Source: CAVQBJ01 sp963819075
Lineage (GTDB): Bacteria; Actinomycetota; Thermoleophilia; Solirubrobacterales; Solirubrobacteraceae
Assembly (NCBI GenBank): GCA_963819075.1
Contig: CAWFUP010000001.1
Span: forward strand, 372,001 to 436,000
Direction of reading: 5' to 3'
Length of the DNA: 64,000 nt
Shown here: piece by piece, positions 9,284 through 16,192 of the stretch
Layout of the letters: each line of letters opens with the position of its first letter
How positions within the stretch are numbered: position 1 is the stretch's first letter
Position numbers and translations under genes: made by a program
The notes under the pieces: generated by a model
The model's input: only the letters and a program-made list of their open reading frames with translations
The model's database searches: none
What the model was told of the DNA's origin: nothing

Positions 9284-9715
9284 TCACGTGAACGGGTCGC
9301 GCGCCTCGATGCCGTCGTAGCGACGGAAGTCGCGATCGCGCGTGTAGATCACGCGCACGCCGTGCTGGCGCATGAGCGCGGCGACGTGGGCGTCGGGCAC
9401 GTCGCCGCCGCGTGCGCCAGCTCCGGCGGTCGCCGAGAACAGATCCCAGAAGCCGCTCGTCTCGCCCGGGGTACGTACGTGCGCGCGTCGCAGGAGACTG
9501 GTGATGTTGGCGCTCGCCTCCGTCAGCGAGAGCGGGTCGGGCAGGATCGCCGGGTGCGTGGCGATTCGCAGGTACGCCATGATCGTCGGCCAGAAGAGGT
9601 AGACGAGATCCGGGCCGCCGGCCAGCCGTCCGACCAGCTCGCGTGCTCGGGGATGGGCCGGGTCCGCCGTATTCGACGCGTACAGCAGGACGTTCGCGTC
9701 AACGGTGACGCTCAC
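9284..9715 (-). CDS. VapC-type PIN-domain ribonuclease toxin
   Basis: This 143-residue PIN-domain protein has the N-terminal acidic strand VDANVLLYA, a central acidic region DVPDAHVAALM and the C-terminal TRDRDF. These provide the metal-binding carboxylates of a VapC endoribonuclease. Its ATG overlaps the stop of the antitoxin gene by 4 bases (9712-9715), the usual order of antitoxin first, toxin second. VapC toxins cut tRNA or rRNA when released from the antitoxin. The gene appears intact. Confidence 0.88.
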   Translation of the reverse strand: MSVTVDANVLLYASNTADPAHPRARELVGRLAGGPDLVYLFWPTIMAYLRIATHPAILPDPLSLTEASANITSLLRRAHVRTPGETSGFWDLFSATAGAGARGGDVPDAHVAALMRQHGVRVIYTRDRDFRRYDGIEARDPFT

Positions 9716-9954
9716 GCCCCATCGTCGAGAGCGCGGCGCACCGCTTCCTCGTCCTCGAGGTCGACCTTGGGGGTGCCGAGATCGCGTGCGATCCAGCCGA
9801 GCGCCTCGAGCCCCGGATAGGTTGCCCCCTCCTCGCGCAGCGCGCGCACAAGAGCTTCTGAGGCGACCTGGCCCATCGTCTTGTGCTCGCGCTGAGCGCG
9901 GCTGCGAAGCTCATCGAGCACGGCGGGGTCGAGGTCGAGCGTGGTTCGCGCCAT
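9712..9954 (-). CDS. VapB-type antitoxin
   Basis: This 80-residue protein begins MARTTLDLDPAVLDELRSRA, a ribbon-helix-helix DNA-binding N-terminus. The acidic C-terminal tail (VDLEDEEAVRRALDDGA) would wrap the toxin. It overlaps the toxin gene by an ATGA. Antitoxins of this type repress their own promoter, here expected just upstream of 9954, though I see no clear palindrome there. It belongs to the pair with the gene at 9284-9715. Confidence 0.85.
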   Translation of the reverse strand: MARTTLDLDPAVLDELRSRAQREHKTMGQVASEALVRALREEGATYPGLEALGWIARDLGTPKVDLEDEEAVRRALDDGA

Positions 9955-9997
9955 GATGCGTGATGATATCCCCTGCGCATCTGATGCGCCAACCCGC

Positions 9998-10106
9998 TCA
10001 CGGCGCGGCGAGCGCGATCACCGAGACGCTGTTCGTCCCGCTGTCCGCGATCGCGAGCAGGTGCCGGTCGGGACTGAACGCGACCGACGCCGGCGCGCTC
10101 CCGAGG
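9998..10106 (-). pseudogene. C-terminal remnant of a beta-propeller (lactonase-like) protein
   Basis: About 35 codons end at a stop at 9998. The translation ASVAFSPDRHLLAIADSGTN followed by SVSVIAL has the blade pattern of YVTN/lactonase-type beta-propellers (fSPDgr.LAvad..tnsVsv). The rest of the gene is missing: the coding signal breaks at about 10106, where an SDR remnant begins on the other strand. This is a decay product, not a functional gene. Confidence 0.5.
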
Positions 10107-10339
10107 TCGGCCCCGACGGAGTCCGCGTCAACTGCGTCGCTCCGTCGGCGGTCGAGAACGACCGCATGCGTGCGTGGAAGACCGAGGAGCAACGCGACCA
10201 GCTCGGCGCCTCGTTCCCGCTGCGCCGGATCGGCCAGCCCGACGCCGTCGCCAACGCGGTGCTGTTCCTCGCCTCGCAGGCCTCGGCCTGGATCACCGGC
10301 GTCACCCTCGATGTCGCCGGGGGGAAGATCATGGTGTGA
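10103..10339 (+). pseudogene. C-terminal remnant of a short-chain dehydrogenase/reductase
   Basis: About 78 codons match the C-terminal third of classical SDR enzymes: GVRVNCVAPSAV, then PLRRIGQPDAVANAVLFLAS, SAWITG and the terminal LDVAGGKIMV. The Rossmann nucleotide-binding region and the Tyr-Lys catalytic pair are absent, and upstream DNA belongs to a propeller remnant on the other strand. The reading frame is open to a normal stop, so the fragment was cut by a deletion or rearrangement rather than by scattered mutation. Confidence 0.7.
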
Positions 10340-10419
10340 AGGCGTGCCGTCGCGGCGCGCCTTGCCGCCGCGCCGGTAGGCGACGGAGGAGTTGCCGAGC
10401 GTGCCGGCGCCCCGCGAGG

Positions 10420-10647
10420 CTAGTCGTGTTCGCGGGTCAGGGACATGATCTCTTTGGGGCTCAGCGCCGTCGTGCCCCGGCCGCGCGGACGGGCGTCACG
10501 CGCGGAGGCTCCGCGAGTGCCCTTGGCCCGGACCAATCGAGCGCCCTGCCCGTCGAGCTGGAAGTCGACCTCGCTTCCCGGCTCGATGCCGAGCTTGCGC
10601 CGCACGGCCTGCGGAATCGTCACCTGACCCTTCGTCGTGACTCGCAT
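10420..10647 (-). CDS. Orphan AbrB/MazE-type antitoxin
   Basis: This 75-residue protein starts MRVTTKGQVTIPQAVRRKLG, the swapped-hairpin AbrB/SpoVT DNA-binding fold, and continues PGSEVDFQLDGQGARLV. Its tail ALSPKEIMSLTREHD is typical of antitoxins paired with PIN toxins. No toxin gene follows: the downstream 80 bases are unassigned and then come the SDR and propeller remnants. The toxin was probably lost. It may still repress its own promoter or act on other modules. Confidence 0.8.
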   Translation of the reverse strand: MRVTTKGQVTIPQAVRRKLGIEPGSEVDFQLDGQGARLVRAKGTRGASARDARPRGRGTTALSPKEIMSLTREHD

Positions 10648-10679
10648 GCCCGTAAGGCTACCCAGCGGATGTCCATCCG

Positions 10680-10706
10680 TGTCACATTGCGGTCGTCTCG
10701 CGGGTC
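10680..10706 (+). promoter_or_regulatory. ECF41-type promoter of the sigma factor gene
   Basis: TGTCACA at 10680-10686, 16 bases, then GGTC at 10703-10706. This matches the known ECF41 pattern (TGTCACA about 16 bases before CGTC). The same arrangement precedes the partner gene at 11700. It fits positive autoregulation of the sigma factor at 10742. Confidence 0.75.
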
Positions 10707-10741
10707 ATCGGGGTGGAGACACCGAGGAAGGGACCTGACCA

Positions 10742-11626
10742 ATGGATGATCGTGAATGGCTGGCCACGCGCTTTGAGCAGCAGCGCGGCCAATTGCGGGC
10801 GGTGGCCTACCGCATGCTCGGCTCGCTCAGCGAGGCCGACGACGCGGTCCAGGAGGCGTGGCTGCGGCTCAGCCGCGCCGATACGAGCGACGTCGAGAAC
10901 CTCGGCGGGTGGCTGACGACCGTCGTCGCGCGCGTGTCGCTGAACATGCTGCGCTCGCGCCGGTCGCGGCGCGAGCAGCCGTTCGGCGTACACGTGCCCG
11001 AACCGATCGTGGATGCGGCCGACGGGGTCGACCCCGAGCACGAGGCGCTGCTCGCGGACTCGGTCGGCCTGGCGCTGCTCGTGGTGCTGGAGACGCTCTC
11101 GCCCGCCGAGCGGCTGGCGTTCGTGCTGCACGACATGTTTGCGGTGCCGTTCGAGGAGATCGCCCCGATCGTCGACCGCTCGCCCGACGCGGCCCGGCAG
11201 CTGGCCAGCCGCGCCCGCCGCCGCGTGCGCGGCCGCGCCCCGGTTCCCGACGCCGACCTCGGTGCCCAGCGGGAGGTGATCGACGCCTTCCAGGCCGCGG
11301 CCCGCGACGGCGACTTCGAGGGGCTGCTGGCCGTGCTCGACCCCGGCGTCGTGCTGCGCGCCGACAGCAGCGGGTTCGCGGTCGGCCCGCCGATCGAGGT
11401 CCGCGGAGCGGCTGCCGTCGCCGGGCGCGCGCTCGGCTTTGCCCGTCTCGATCTCGTTCAGCGGCCGGCGATCGTCAACGGCGCGGCCGGCGTGGTCACG
11501 TTGCGAGACGGTCAGCCGGTCGCGGTCCTCGGCGTCACGGTCAGCGGCGGGCGGATCGTCGAGATCGACATCGTCGCCAACGCCGAGCGCCTGGAGCGGC
11601 TTGACCTGACCGTGCTGGACAACTGA
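10742..11626 (+). CDS. ECF41-family RNA polymerase sigma factor
   Basis: This 294-residue protein has sigma region 2 at the N-terminus (QLRAVAYRMLGSLSEADDAVQEAWLR), region 4 (LSPAERLAFVLHDMFAVPFEEIAPIV, SPDAARQLASRARRR) and a C-terminal SnoaL-like domain from about residue 180. That domain defines ECF41 sigma factors and controls their activity in place of a separate anti-sigma factor. A purine-rich GAGGAAGGGA lies upstream of the ATG. The gene has an ECF41-type promoter and is followed by a CMD-family gene with a matching promoter, the usual ECF41 pairing. A second ECF41 cassette lies at 23396-25148. Confidence 0.9.
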   Translation: MDDREWLATRFEQQRGQLRAVAYRMLGSLSEADDAVQEAWLRLSRADTSDVENLGGWLTTVVARVSLNMLRSRRSRREQPFGVHVPEPIVDAADGVDPEHEALLADSVGLALLVVLETLSPAERLAFVLHDMFAVPFEEIAPIVDRSPDAARQLASRARRRVRGRAPVPDADLGAQREVIDAFQAAARDGDFEGLLAVLDPGVVLRADSSGFAVGPPIEVRGAAAVAGRALGFARLDLVQRPAIVNGAAGVVTLRDGQPVAVLGVTVSGGRIVEIDIVANAERLERLDLTVLDN

Positions 11627-11632
11627 GCGCGC

Positions 11633-11659
11633 GGTCACATTCGCCGGCCCCGGCGGGTC
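11633..11659 (+). promoter_or_regulatory. ECF41-type promoter of the CMD-family gene
   Basis: GGTCACA (11633-11639), a 16-base spacer and GGTC (11656-11659). From GTCACATT to GGTCAT the motif is the same as at 10681-10708, including the 14 bases between those blocks, although the spacer sequences differ. It is expected to be driven by the sigma factor encoded just upstream. Confidence 0.7.
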
Positions 11660-11699
11660 ATAGCAGCGAACGACCCAACCAAGACCGGAGGTCCGACTG

Positions 11700-12293
11700 A
11701 TGGAAGCGACCACGACATCCTCATACCTCGCGCCGGTCGAGAAGCCGAAGGGCCTCATGCTGAAGTTGGCCTACTGGTTTACCCGCCGCCAGTTCGGCAA
11801 GGTCTCGAGCCCGCTCAGCGTGTTCTGCGCGCGGATGCCACGGGCGTTTCTGAGCTTCTACGGCAAGGTCTCCCGGCTCGACAAGAAGCTCGAGCTCCCG
11901 ACCGACACGGCGACGCTCATCCGCGAGCGTGTCGCCAGCACCAACATGTGCCTCTACTGCATGGACGCCGCCCGCTGGTTCGCGACCGAGAAGGCGCCGC
12001 ACACGCTGGCCAAGTTCGACGCGTTGCCCGAATACCGGACCAGCCCGCTATTCAGCGAGGCGGAGCGCGCGGCGCTCGACTTCGTCACCGAGCTGACGGA
12101 GAGCAAGCACGTAAGCACCGATACGTTCGAGGAGCTGACGCGCCACTACAGCGAGAGCCAGATCTGCGACATCGTGTGGCTGGCGGCCAGCGAGCACCTC
12201 TACAACATCACCAACATCGGCCTGAACATCGGCTCGGATGGAATGTGTGAGATCGGCGGCAAGGCCGAGGCTTCGGTCGCGTCGAGCACGTGA
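11700..12293 (+). CDS. Carboxymuconolactone decarboxylase / AhpD-like family protein
   Basis: This 197-residue all-helical protein of the CMD/AhpD fold carries the paired cysteines in NMCLYCMDAARW (about residues 83-86). In AhpD-like proteins the CxxC cysteines perform thiol-based peroxidase or disulfide chemistry. The remaining helices (ALDFVTELTESKHV, ICDIVWLAASEHLYNITN) match the family. CMD proteins are the commonest targets of ECF41 sigma factors, and this gene has its own ECF41-type promoter 40 bases upstream. The substrate is unknown; a role in redox or electrophile defence is inferred. Confidence 0.85.
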   Translation: MEATTTSSYLAPVEKPKGLMLKLAYWFTRRQFGKVSSPLSVFCARMPRAFLSFYGKVSRLDKKLELPTDTATLIRERVASTNMCLYCMDAARWFATEKAPHTLAKFDALPEYRTSPLFSEAERAALDFVTELTESKHVSTDTFEELTRHYSESQICDIVWLAASEHLYNITNIGLNIGSDGMCEIGGKAEASVASST

Positions 12294-12305
12294 CCGGCGC
12301 CGGTC
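12292..12305. terminator. Palindrome at the end of the CMD gene
   Basis: GACCGGCGCCGGTC is a perfect 14-base palindrome starting inside the stop codon. It could form a short hairpin and end transcription from both sides. There is no U-tract, so confidence is low. Confidence 0.35.
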
Positions 12306-12309
12306 GAGG

Positions 12310-12654
12310 CTAGACGAGGTTGCCGATCAGGATCGGGACGGCAACCAGCATCACCGAACAGGCATACGTGACCGGCACGAGGGCGAACCCGACGAGAACG
12401 CAGTCGAGGACCGCGCAGCCCTTGCGCCGCGTCACGTACGTGCCGAGCAGCGCGGTGCCTCCGACGACGGCGCCGTACGCGATCTCCGCGCGCGCCAACG
12501 GCACGTCGCCTTCGCTCGTCAGTGCGCCGCACGCGGCGAGGGCAACGACGGCCAGCAGCCCGCCGACGACGGCCACGACCGCCAGCCTCAGCCACGGTAG
12601 ACCGACCGCGGTCCGGTCGCCTTCCGGCCGGTCGTGCGTCTTCAGTCGAGCCAT
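12310..12654 (-). CDS. Small membrane protein of unknown function
   Basis: This 114-residue protein has a charged N-terminus (MARLKTHDRPEGDRTAVG), three hydrophobic helices (about residues 22-46, 58-75 and 85-113) and a basic loop TRRKGC between helices 2 and 3. No family was recognised. It converges with the CMD gene and is separate from the next small membrane gene by about 100 bases. The ATG at 12654 is chosen because it gives a natural positive-inside start; the longer upstream frame looks non-coding. Confidence 0.5.
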   Translation of the reverse strand: MARLKTHDRPEGDRTAVGLPWLRLAVVAVVGGLLAVVALAACGALTSEGDVPLARAEIAYGAVVGGTALLGTYVTRRKGCAVLDCVLVGFALVPVTYACSVMLVAVPILIGNLV

Positions 12655-12758
12655 CTTGGGGATGCATCGACGCCCGCGACCACCGACGTTAGCCAAGGGT
12701 GTGGTCCGGGCGAAAGGGGAGCCGCTGACGCTCCCGCGGCGCATCGCCGCGCGGGATT

Positions 12759-12947
12759 TCAAGCGGTCCGGCTGGAGCTTCGAACGAGCAGCCAGGCCGT
12801 CGTTAGGCCCACGACGATGGCCACGATCGGGATGGGACACCACCAGTGCTCCCACAGCGCACTGAAACCGCGGCTGCTCTCGCGCCCGGACCAGAACATG
12901 CCGGTGAGCACGAGCAGCGCCCCGACCGAGTATCCGATGCGGCGCAT
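12759..12947 (-). CDS. Very small two-helix membrane protein
   Basis: This 62-residue open frame has two hydrophobic segments (GYSVGALLVLTGMFW and CPIPIVAIVVGLTTAWLLV) separated by a polar loop and ending in RSSSRTA. No family was recognised and the ribosome binding site is weak. It may be a real small membrane protein or a remnant; the neighbouring DNA contains a dehydrogenase remnant and a repeat. Confidence 0.4.
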   Translation of the reverse strand: MRRIGYSVGALLVLTGMFWSGRESSRGFSALWEHWWCPIPIVAIVVGLTTAWLLVRSSSRTA

Positions 12948-12991
12948 ACCGCGATTCTAGGCTGCACGGGAGGCCAGTCAAGGCTTGTCGG

Positions 12992-13063
12992 TAGCGGGAC
13001 CTTGCCCTCCTGCACCAGCTCCGCCATCGCACCGACCGTCTCCTCGATCGGCACGTTCGGCCG
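12992..13063 (-). pseudogene. Short remnant of an aldo/keto reductase gene
   Basis: The minus-strand translation PNVPIEETVGAMAELVQEGK matches a highly conserved stretch of aldo/keto reductases (vpIEeTvgAmaeLVraGKVr), which normally lies mid-protein. Only about 22 codons survive. One side stops at the 157-bp repeat (from 13067); on the other the reading frame becomes unrelated. No start, NADPH-binding region or catalytic Tyr remains. Confidence 0.6.
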
Positions 13064-13066
13064 GTT

Positions 13067-13222
13067 AGCTCCAGTAGCGCCGCTGCATTCGGGGGTGCAC
13101 GTCGTTTCTATGAATCACTCACGGAAAGGACGTGCACCCCCGGCGAATCGGCTACCCGAACGAGCCGACAGACGGCCCTGACCCCGCCCCCAGGACCGCA
13201 GCCTGACGGAACCGGATACGCA
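13067..13222. repeat. Copy 2 of the ~157-bp hairpin repeat
   Basis: This is the second copy of the element at 3883-4040, in the same orientation, with a few substitutions and small indels. The 13-base inverted repeat GGGGGTGCACGTC and its partner are unchanged, while the loop differs, which suggests pressure on the stem. It abuts an aldo/keto reductase remnant, so insertion or recombination here may have removed that gene. Confidence 0.8.
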
Positions 13223-13241
13223 CGGGTCGATGTAATCGACC
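13223..13241. terminator. Small perfect hairpin after the repeat
   Basis: GGGTCGAT and ATCGACCC are perfect complements separated by three bases. The hairpin lies downstream of the beta-helix gene that ends at 13339 on the minus strand and could terminate it. There is no obvious U-tract. It is present only at this copy of the repeat. Confidence 0.35.
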
Positions 13242-13338
13242 CCATGACGACCCAGCCGAGATCACCGGGCTGGCCGAGGCGGCGGATCGTGATCGGGCCG
13301 GCCCGACCGGTGGTCAACGGCTTATGACGAAGCGTCGT

Positions 13339-15993
13339 CTACAGGCCGACGACCTGCGGGAGGCTGTCGGTTGCAAAGGTGGCCGGGTTGTGCGTGCTCT
13401 CGCGTACGCGGGTGCTGAGGCGCACGATGACCGCGTCCGCGCCGGCCGGGGCCGCGATCGTGACCGAATAGCGACCCGAGCGCGACGGGTGGATGGTGCC
13501 CACCGTCTTCCCGCCGGCGCACGAGCTCGACTCGGTCACTGTGATCGGCGCGGGCGGCTTGGTCAACGGCAGAAGCACTTTCCCGCTCAGGTTGATCTCG
13601 CGTTGTCGCGCCACCGGCGTGTCGATGATCAGGCGACGCGACAGCTTCAGAGCCGCCGACCTGAGGCTGCCGATACGGGCCTCGTAGCGCGCCTCGTTGC
13701 TCATTCGCAGCGGGGCGGGCGGCAGCGGGGCGGTGGCGGCGAACGTTCCCGAGGCGGCGACGCGCGTGGTGGCCACACGCTTGTGCCCCTCGAAGAGGAT
13801 CGTGACCTTGTGCCCGGCCAGCGCCGGCTGCGCCTCGCCGCTGATGAGCACGCGGCCGCCCCGCGCGACGACGTCGGTCAGCGTGAGCTTGGCGCCCGAG
13901 CAGGCGAGCGCGAGCGCGGTCGCGGCCCGCTTGGCCGCTTCGCTGCCCGTCGGAGGGGGAGTGCCCCGGGCTGCGGCCGCGGCTCCCGAGCCGGAGGAGG
14001 CGGTGGTGGTGGTAGTGCCCGCGGAGGACCCCGTGCTCCCTGTGGAGCCGGTGCCGCCGCCCGACCCCGTGCTGCTGACGCTCGTGCCGGTGCTCGTGGT
14101 GGCGCCGCTCGTCGTATGGGTCGTGCTGATGTTGGTCGCGTTCCTGGTGCTCGTGCTTGTCGTGGTCGTGGTCGGGGTCGTCGTCGTAGTCGTGGTCGTG
14201 GTGCCGCCGCCGCTGGTCGTCGAGCACGCCCCCTTCAGCTCGAATGCGCCAATGTCGACCACTGGGGTCGGACAGCTGCCGGAGATGCGCGGATGGCCCT
14301 CGAAGTCGGTCGCGAGCCCCGACGGCACCAGCGCGTTGGAGCCCTTGTCGAGGGTGGGGCTCGAGGCGGTCTCCTCGCCGGTGGCATTGAGCTTGGGGTC
14401 TGCGCAGATGTTGCCGGTCCCCGCCAGCGGGGTGCCGCTGAGCGGCGTCGTGCAGCCGTCGGTGTACTTGTACGTCGGTGTGGCGTAGCCGACGATCTCG
14501 GGGGCCCCCGAGACGCCGGTGTTGCCGTAAGCGATCGAGTTCTCGAGCGTCAGCGAGTCGCCGGGCGCTCCCCAGATCGCCGCCCCCTCGCCGCTCGAGC
14601 TCGAGACCGTGTTACCCGCGATCGTTGAGTCATACAGGGCGAGGCTGCTCGACGGGCAGGTGCTTGCGCAGAAGTTGCCAGTCGAGCCGCCCGTGTAGAT
14701 GGCGCCGCCCCAGGAGTTCGGAGACGAGGCCGAGTTGTTCAGGAAGACGTCGTCGGCGCCGGTGAAGCTCGCGTGCAGCGGCGTCGTGGTGCTGCTCGTG
14801 CCGATCGTCTGATCGATGCCGCGGATCCCGAGTGCGCCGCCCTCGGGGGCGGGCGTCGGCGTGCCGGTGACGTTCAGCTGGTTGCCGGTGAACACGTCCG
14901 CCGTGCTGGTCACGTTGGTGCCCGTCACCCACTCGCCGGCGCCGCCGGCCACGTTCCCGCTGGTGACCGCGCCGCTGATCGTGTTACCTGAGAACACGTT
15001 GCCCGACTGCACGACGTTGAAGCCGAACTCGCGCAACTGCGGATCGAACGCGATCCCGGCCCCGACGAGATCGAAGTTGGCCTCGCCGGTGACCTTGTTG
15101 TCGATGAACTTGTTGCCGGTGAGCGTCACCGTCTGCGCCGGCTCGGAGATGGTCTCACCCCCCTGGACGGACACGAACGCCGCCCCTCCCCACGCCGGCG
15201 CGCTGTTGCCGGCGCCGGTTGCCATGCCCCCGAAGGTGTTATTCGAGATCGTGATCGGGCTGTTCATGTAGGGGGGGCCCTCGTAGTCCTCGACGTCGAG
15301 CGCTCCGCCGTACGGGTATCCCGACGCGAAGGCGCGCACCGAGTTGCCCGTGAAGGTGTTATTGGTCACTTCAAGCGCGCCTCCGGTCTTCACGTATACG
15401 GCGCCGCCGTCGTTGGCGGTGTCGCCCGTGAACGTGTTACCACTGATCACGGTCGGGCTGGACGAGCCGGTTCCGTCGCCCGAGTCGATCTCCACCGCGC
15501 CCCCGTAGGCGAAGTACTTCCCGCCGCCGGCGCTGACGCCTGAGAAGGTGTCGTCCTTGATGGTGACCGCTTCGCCAGGGCCCGCGATGTTGATCGCCGA
15601 GCCCCCGTAGAAGCTGCCCATGTTCGTGAAGAAGAGGTTCTCGATCGTCAGCTTCGCATTCACCCCGGGCACCGACTCGATCGCGGTCGCATTGTTGTTG
15701 AGGTTGCCGTTGAATCCCGAGCTGGGCGTGCCGTCGGAGCCGCTGCCGACACCCTCCAGCGTGTACGCGTTGCCGTTGGTGATCGTGAAGTGCCCGTTGA
15801 CGCAAGTGCCGCTCAGCTCGATCACGTCACCGTTCTGGGCGTTGTTCATGGCGCTCTGGAGTCCAGAGCAGGCCACCATCGTCGTCGTGGCCGACGCCGA
15901 TGGCGCGATCGCTACCCCCGTGACGCAGATCGCGGCGGCGGCCAACGCGATGGCACCGCGGACTCCCTTCCCGAACCTAAGCGGCACGCGCAT
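13339..15993 (-). CDS. Secreted right-handed parallel beta-helix protein with a Thr-rich linker
   Basis: This 884-residue exported protein has a signal peptide (residues 1-35, ending SASA). A long right-handed beta-helix region follows (about 40-560) with repeated turns of the NNTFTGN, ITISNNTFGG, VTLTGNKFIDN type. A domain ending VVDIGAFEL is the 'choice-of-anchor Q' signature. Next comes a low-complexity Thr/Ser/Gly linker (about 590-670) and a C-terminal beta-rich module. There is no cell-wall sorting signal. Such proteins usually bind or cleave polysaccharide outside the cell, but no catalytic site is evident. It diverges from another secreted protein at 16193, and repeated 10-base boxes lie in its upstream region. 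Confidence 0.75.
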   Translation of the reverse strand: MRVPLRFGKGVRGAIALAAAAICVTGVAIAPSASATTTMVACSGLQSAMNNAQNGDVIELSGTCVNGHFTITNGNAYTLEGVGSGSDGTPSSGFNGNLNNNATAIESVPGVNAKLTIENLFFTNMGSFYGGSAINIAGPGEAVTIKDDTFSGVSAGGGKYFAYGGAVEIDSGDGTGSSSPTVISGNTFTGDTANDGGAVYVKTGGALEVTNNTFTGNSVRAFASGYPYGGALDVEDYEGPPYMNSPITISNNTFGGMATGAGNSAPAWGGAAFVSVQGGETISEPAQTVTLTGNKFIDNKVTGEANFDLVGAGIAFDPQLREFGFNVVQSGNVFSGNTISGAVTSGNVAGGAGEWVTGTNVTSTADVFTGNQLNVTGTPTPAPEGGALGIRGIDQTIGTSSTTTPLHASFTGADDVFLNNSASSPNSWGGAIYTGGSTGNFCASTCPSSSLALYDSTIAGNTVSSSSGEGAAIWGAPGDSLTLENSIAYGNTGVSGAPEIVGYATPTYKYTDGCTTPLSGTPLAGTGNICADPKLNATGEETASSPTLDKGSNALVPSGLATDFEGHPRISGSCPTPVVDIGAFELKGACSTTSGGGTTTTTTTTTPTTTTTSTSTRNATNISTTHTTSGATTSTGTSVSSTGSGGGTGSTGSTGSSAGTTTTTASSGSGAAAAARGTPPPTGSEAAKRAATALALACSGAKLTLTDVVARGGRVLISGEAQPALAGHKVTILFEGHKRVATTRVAASGTFAATAPLPPAPLRMSNEARYEARIGSLRSAALKLSRRLIIDTPVARQREINLSGKVLLPLTKPPAPITVTESSSCAGGKTVGTIHPSRSGRYSVTIAAPAGADAVIVRLSTRVRESTHNPATFATDSLPQVVGL

Positions 15994-16009
15994 CTACGCT
16001 ACCCCGTCC

Positions 16010-16038
16010 ATATCCGAGCCCGGCATCTATATCCGAGC
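16010..16038. promoter_or_regulatory. Direct repeat between two divergent secreted-protein genes
   Basis: ATATCCGAGC occurs at 16010-16019 and again at 16029-16038, a 19-base offset (nearly two helical turns). It lies just upstream of the beta-helix gene start (15993, minus strand). This fits a binding site for a dimeric activator or repressor, though no regulator gene is adjacent. Confidence 0.35.
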
Positions 16039-16192
16039 GCTGTGGTGCTGTCAACCCTGCCTCCCACTCACCGGTTCGCAACCTGGCTGATCCGCCCCAC
16101 GGGGACCGGTCTCGCACCTGAGTTGCCGTGTATTCTTGGTTCGGCTTGCCCGGCAGCGACCGGGACCACCGGCCGGGAAAGGAATCGCCGCC

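Noticed and set aside
14030..14230. Thr/Ser-rich repetitive DNA as a possible tandem repeat array
   Set aside because: It encodes the linker of the beta-helix protein; the repetition is at the amino-acid level and not an independent element.
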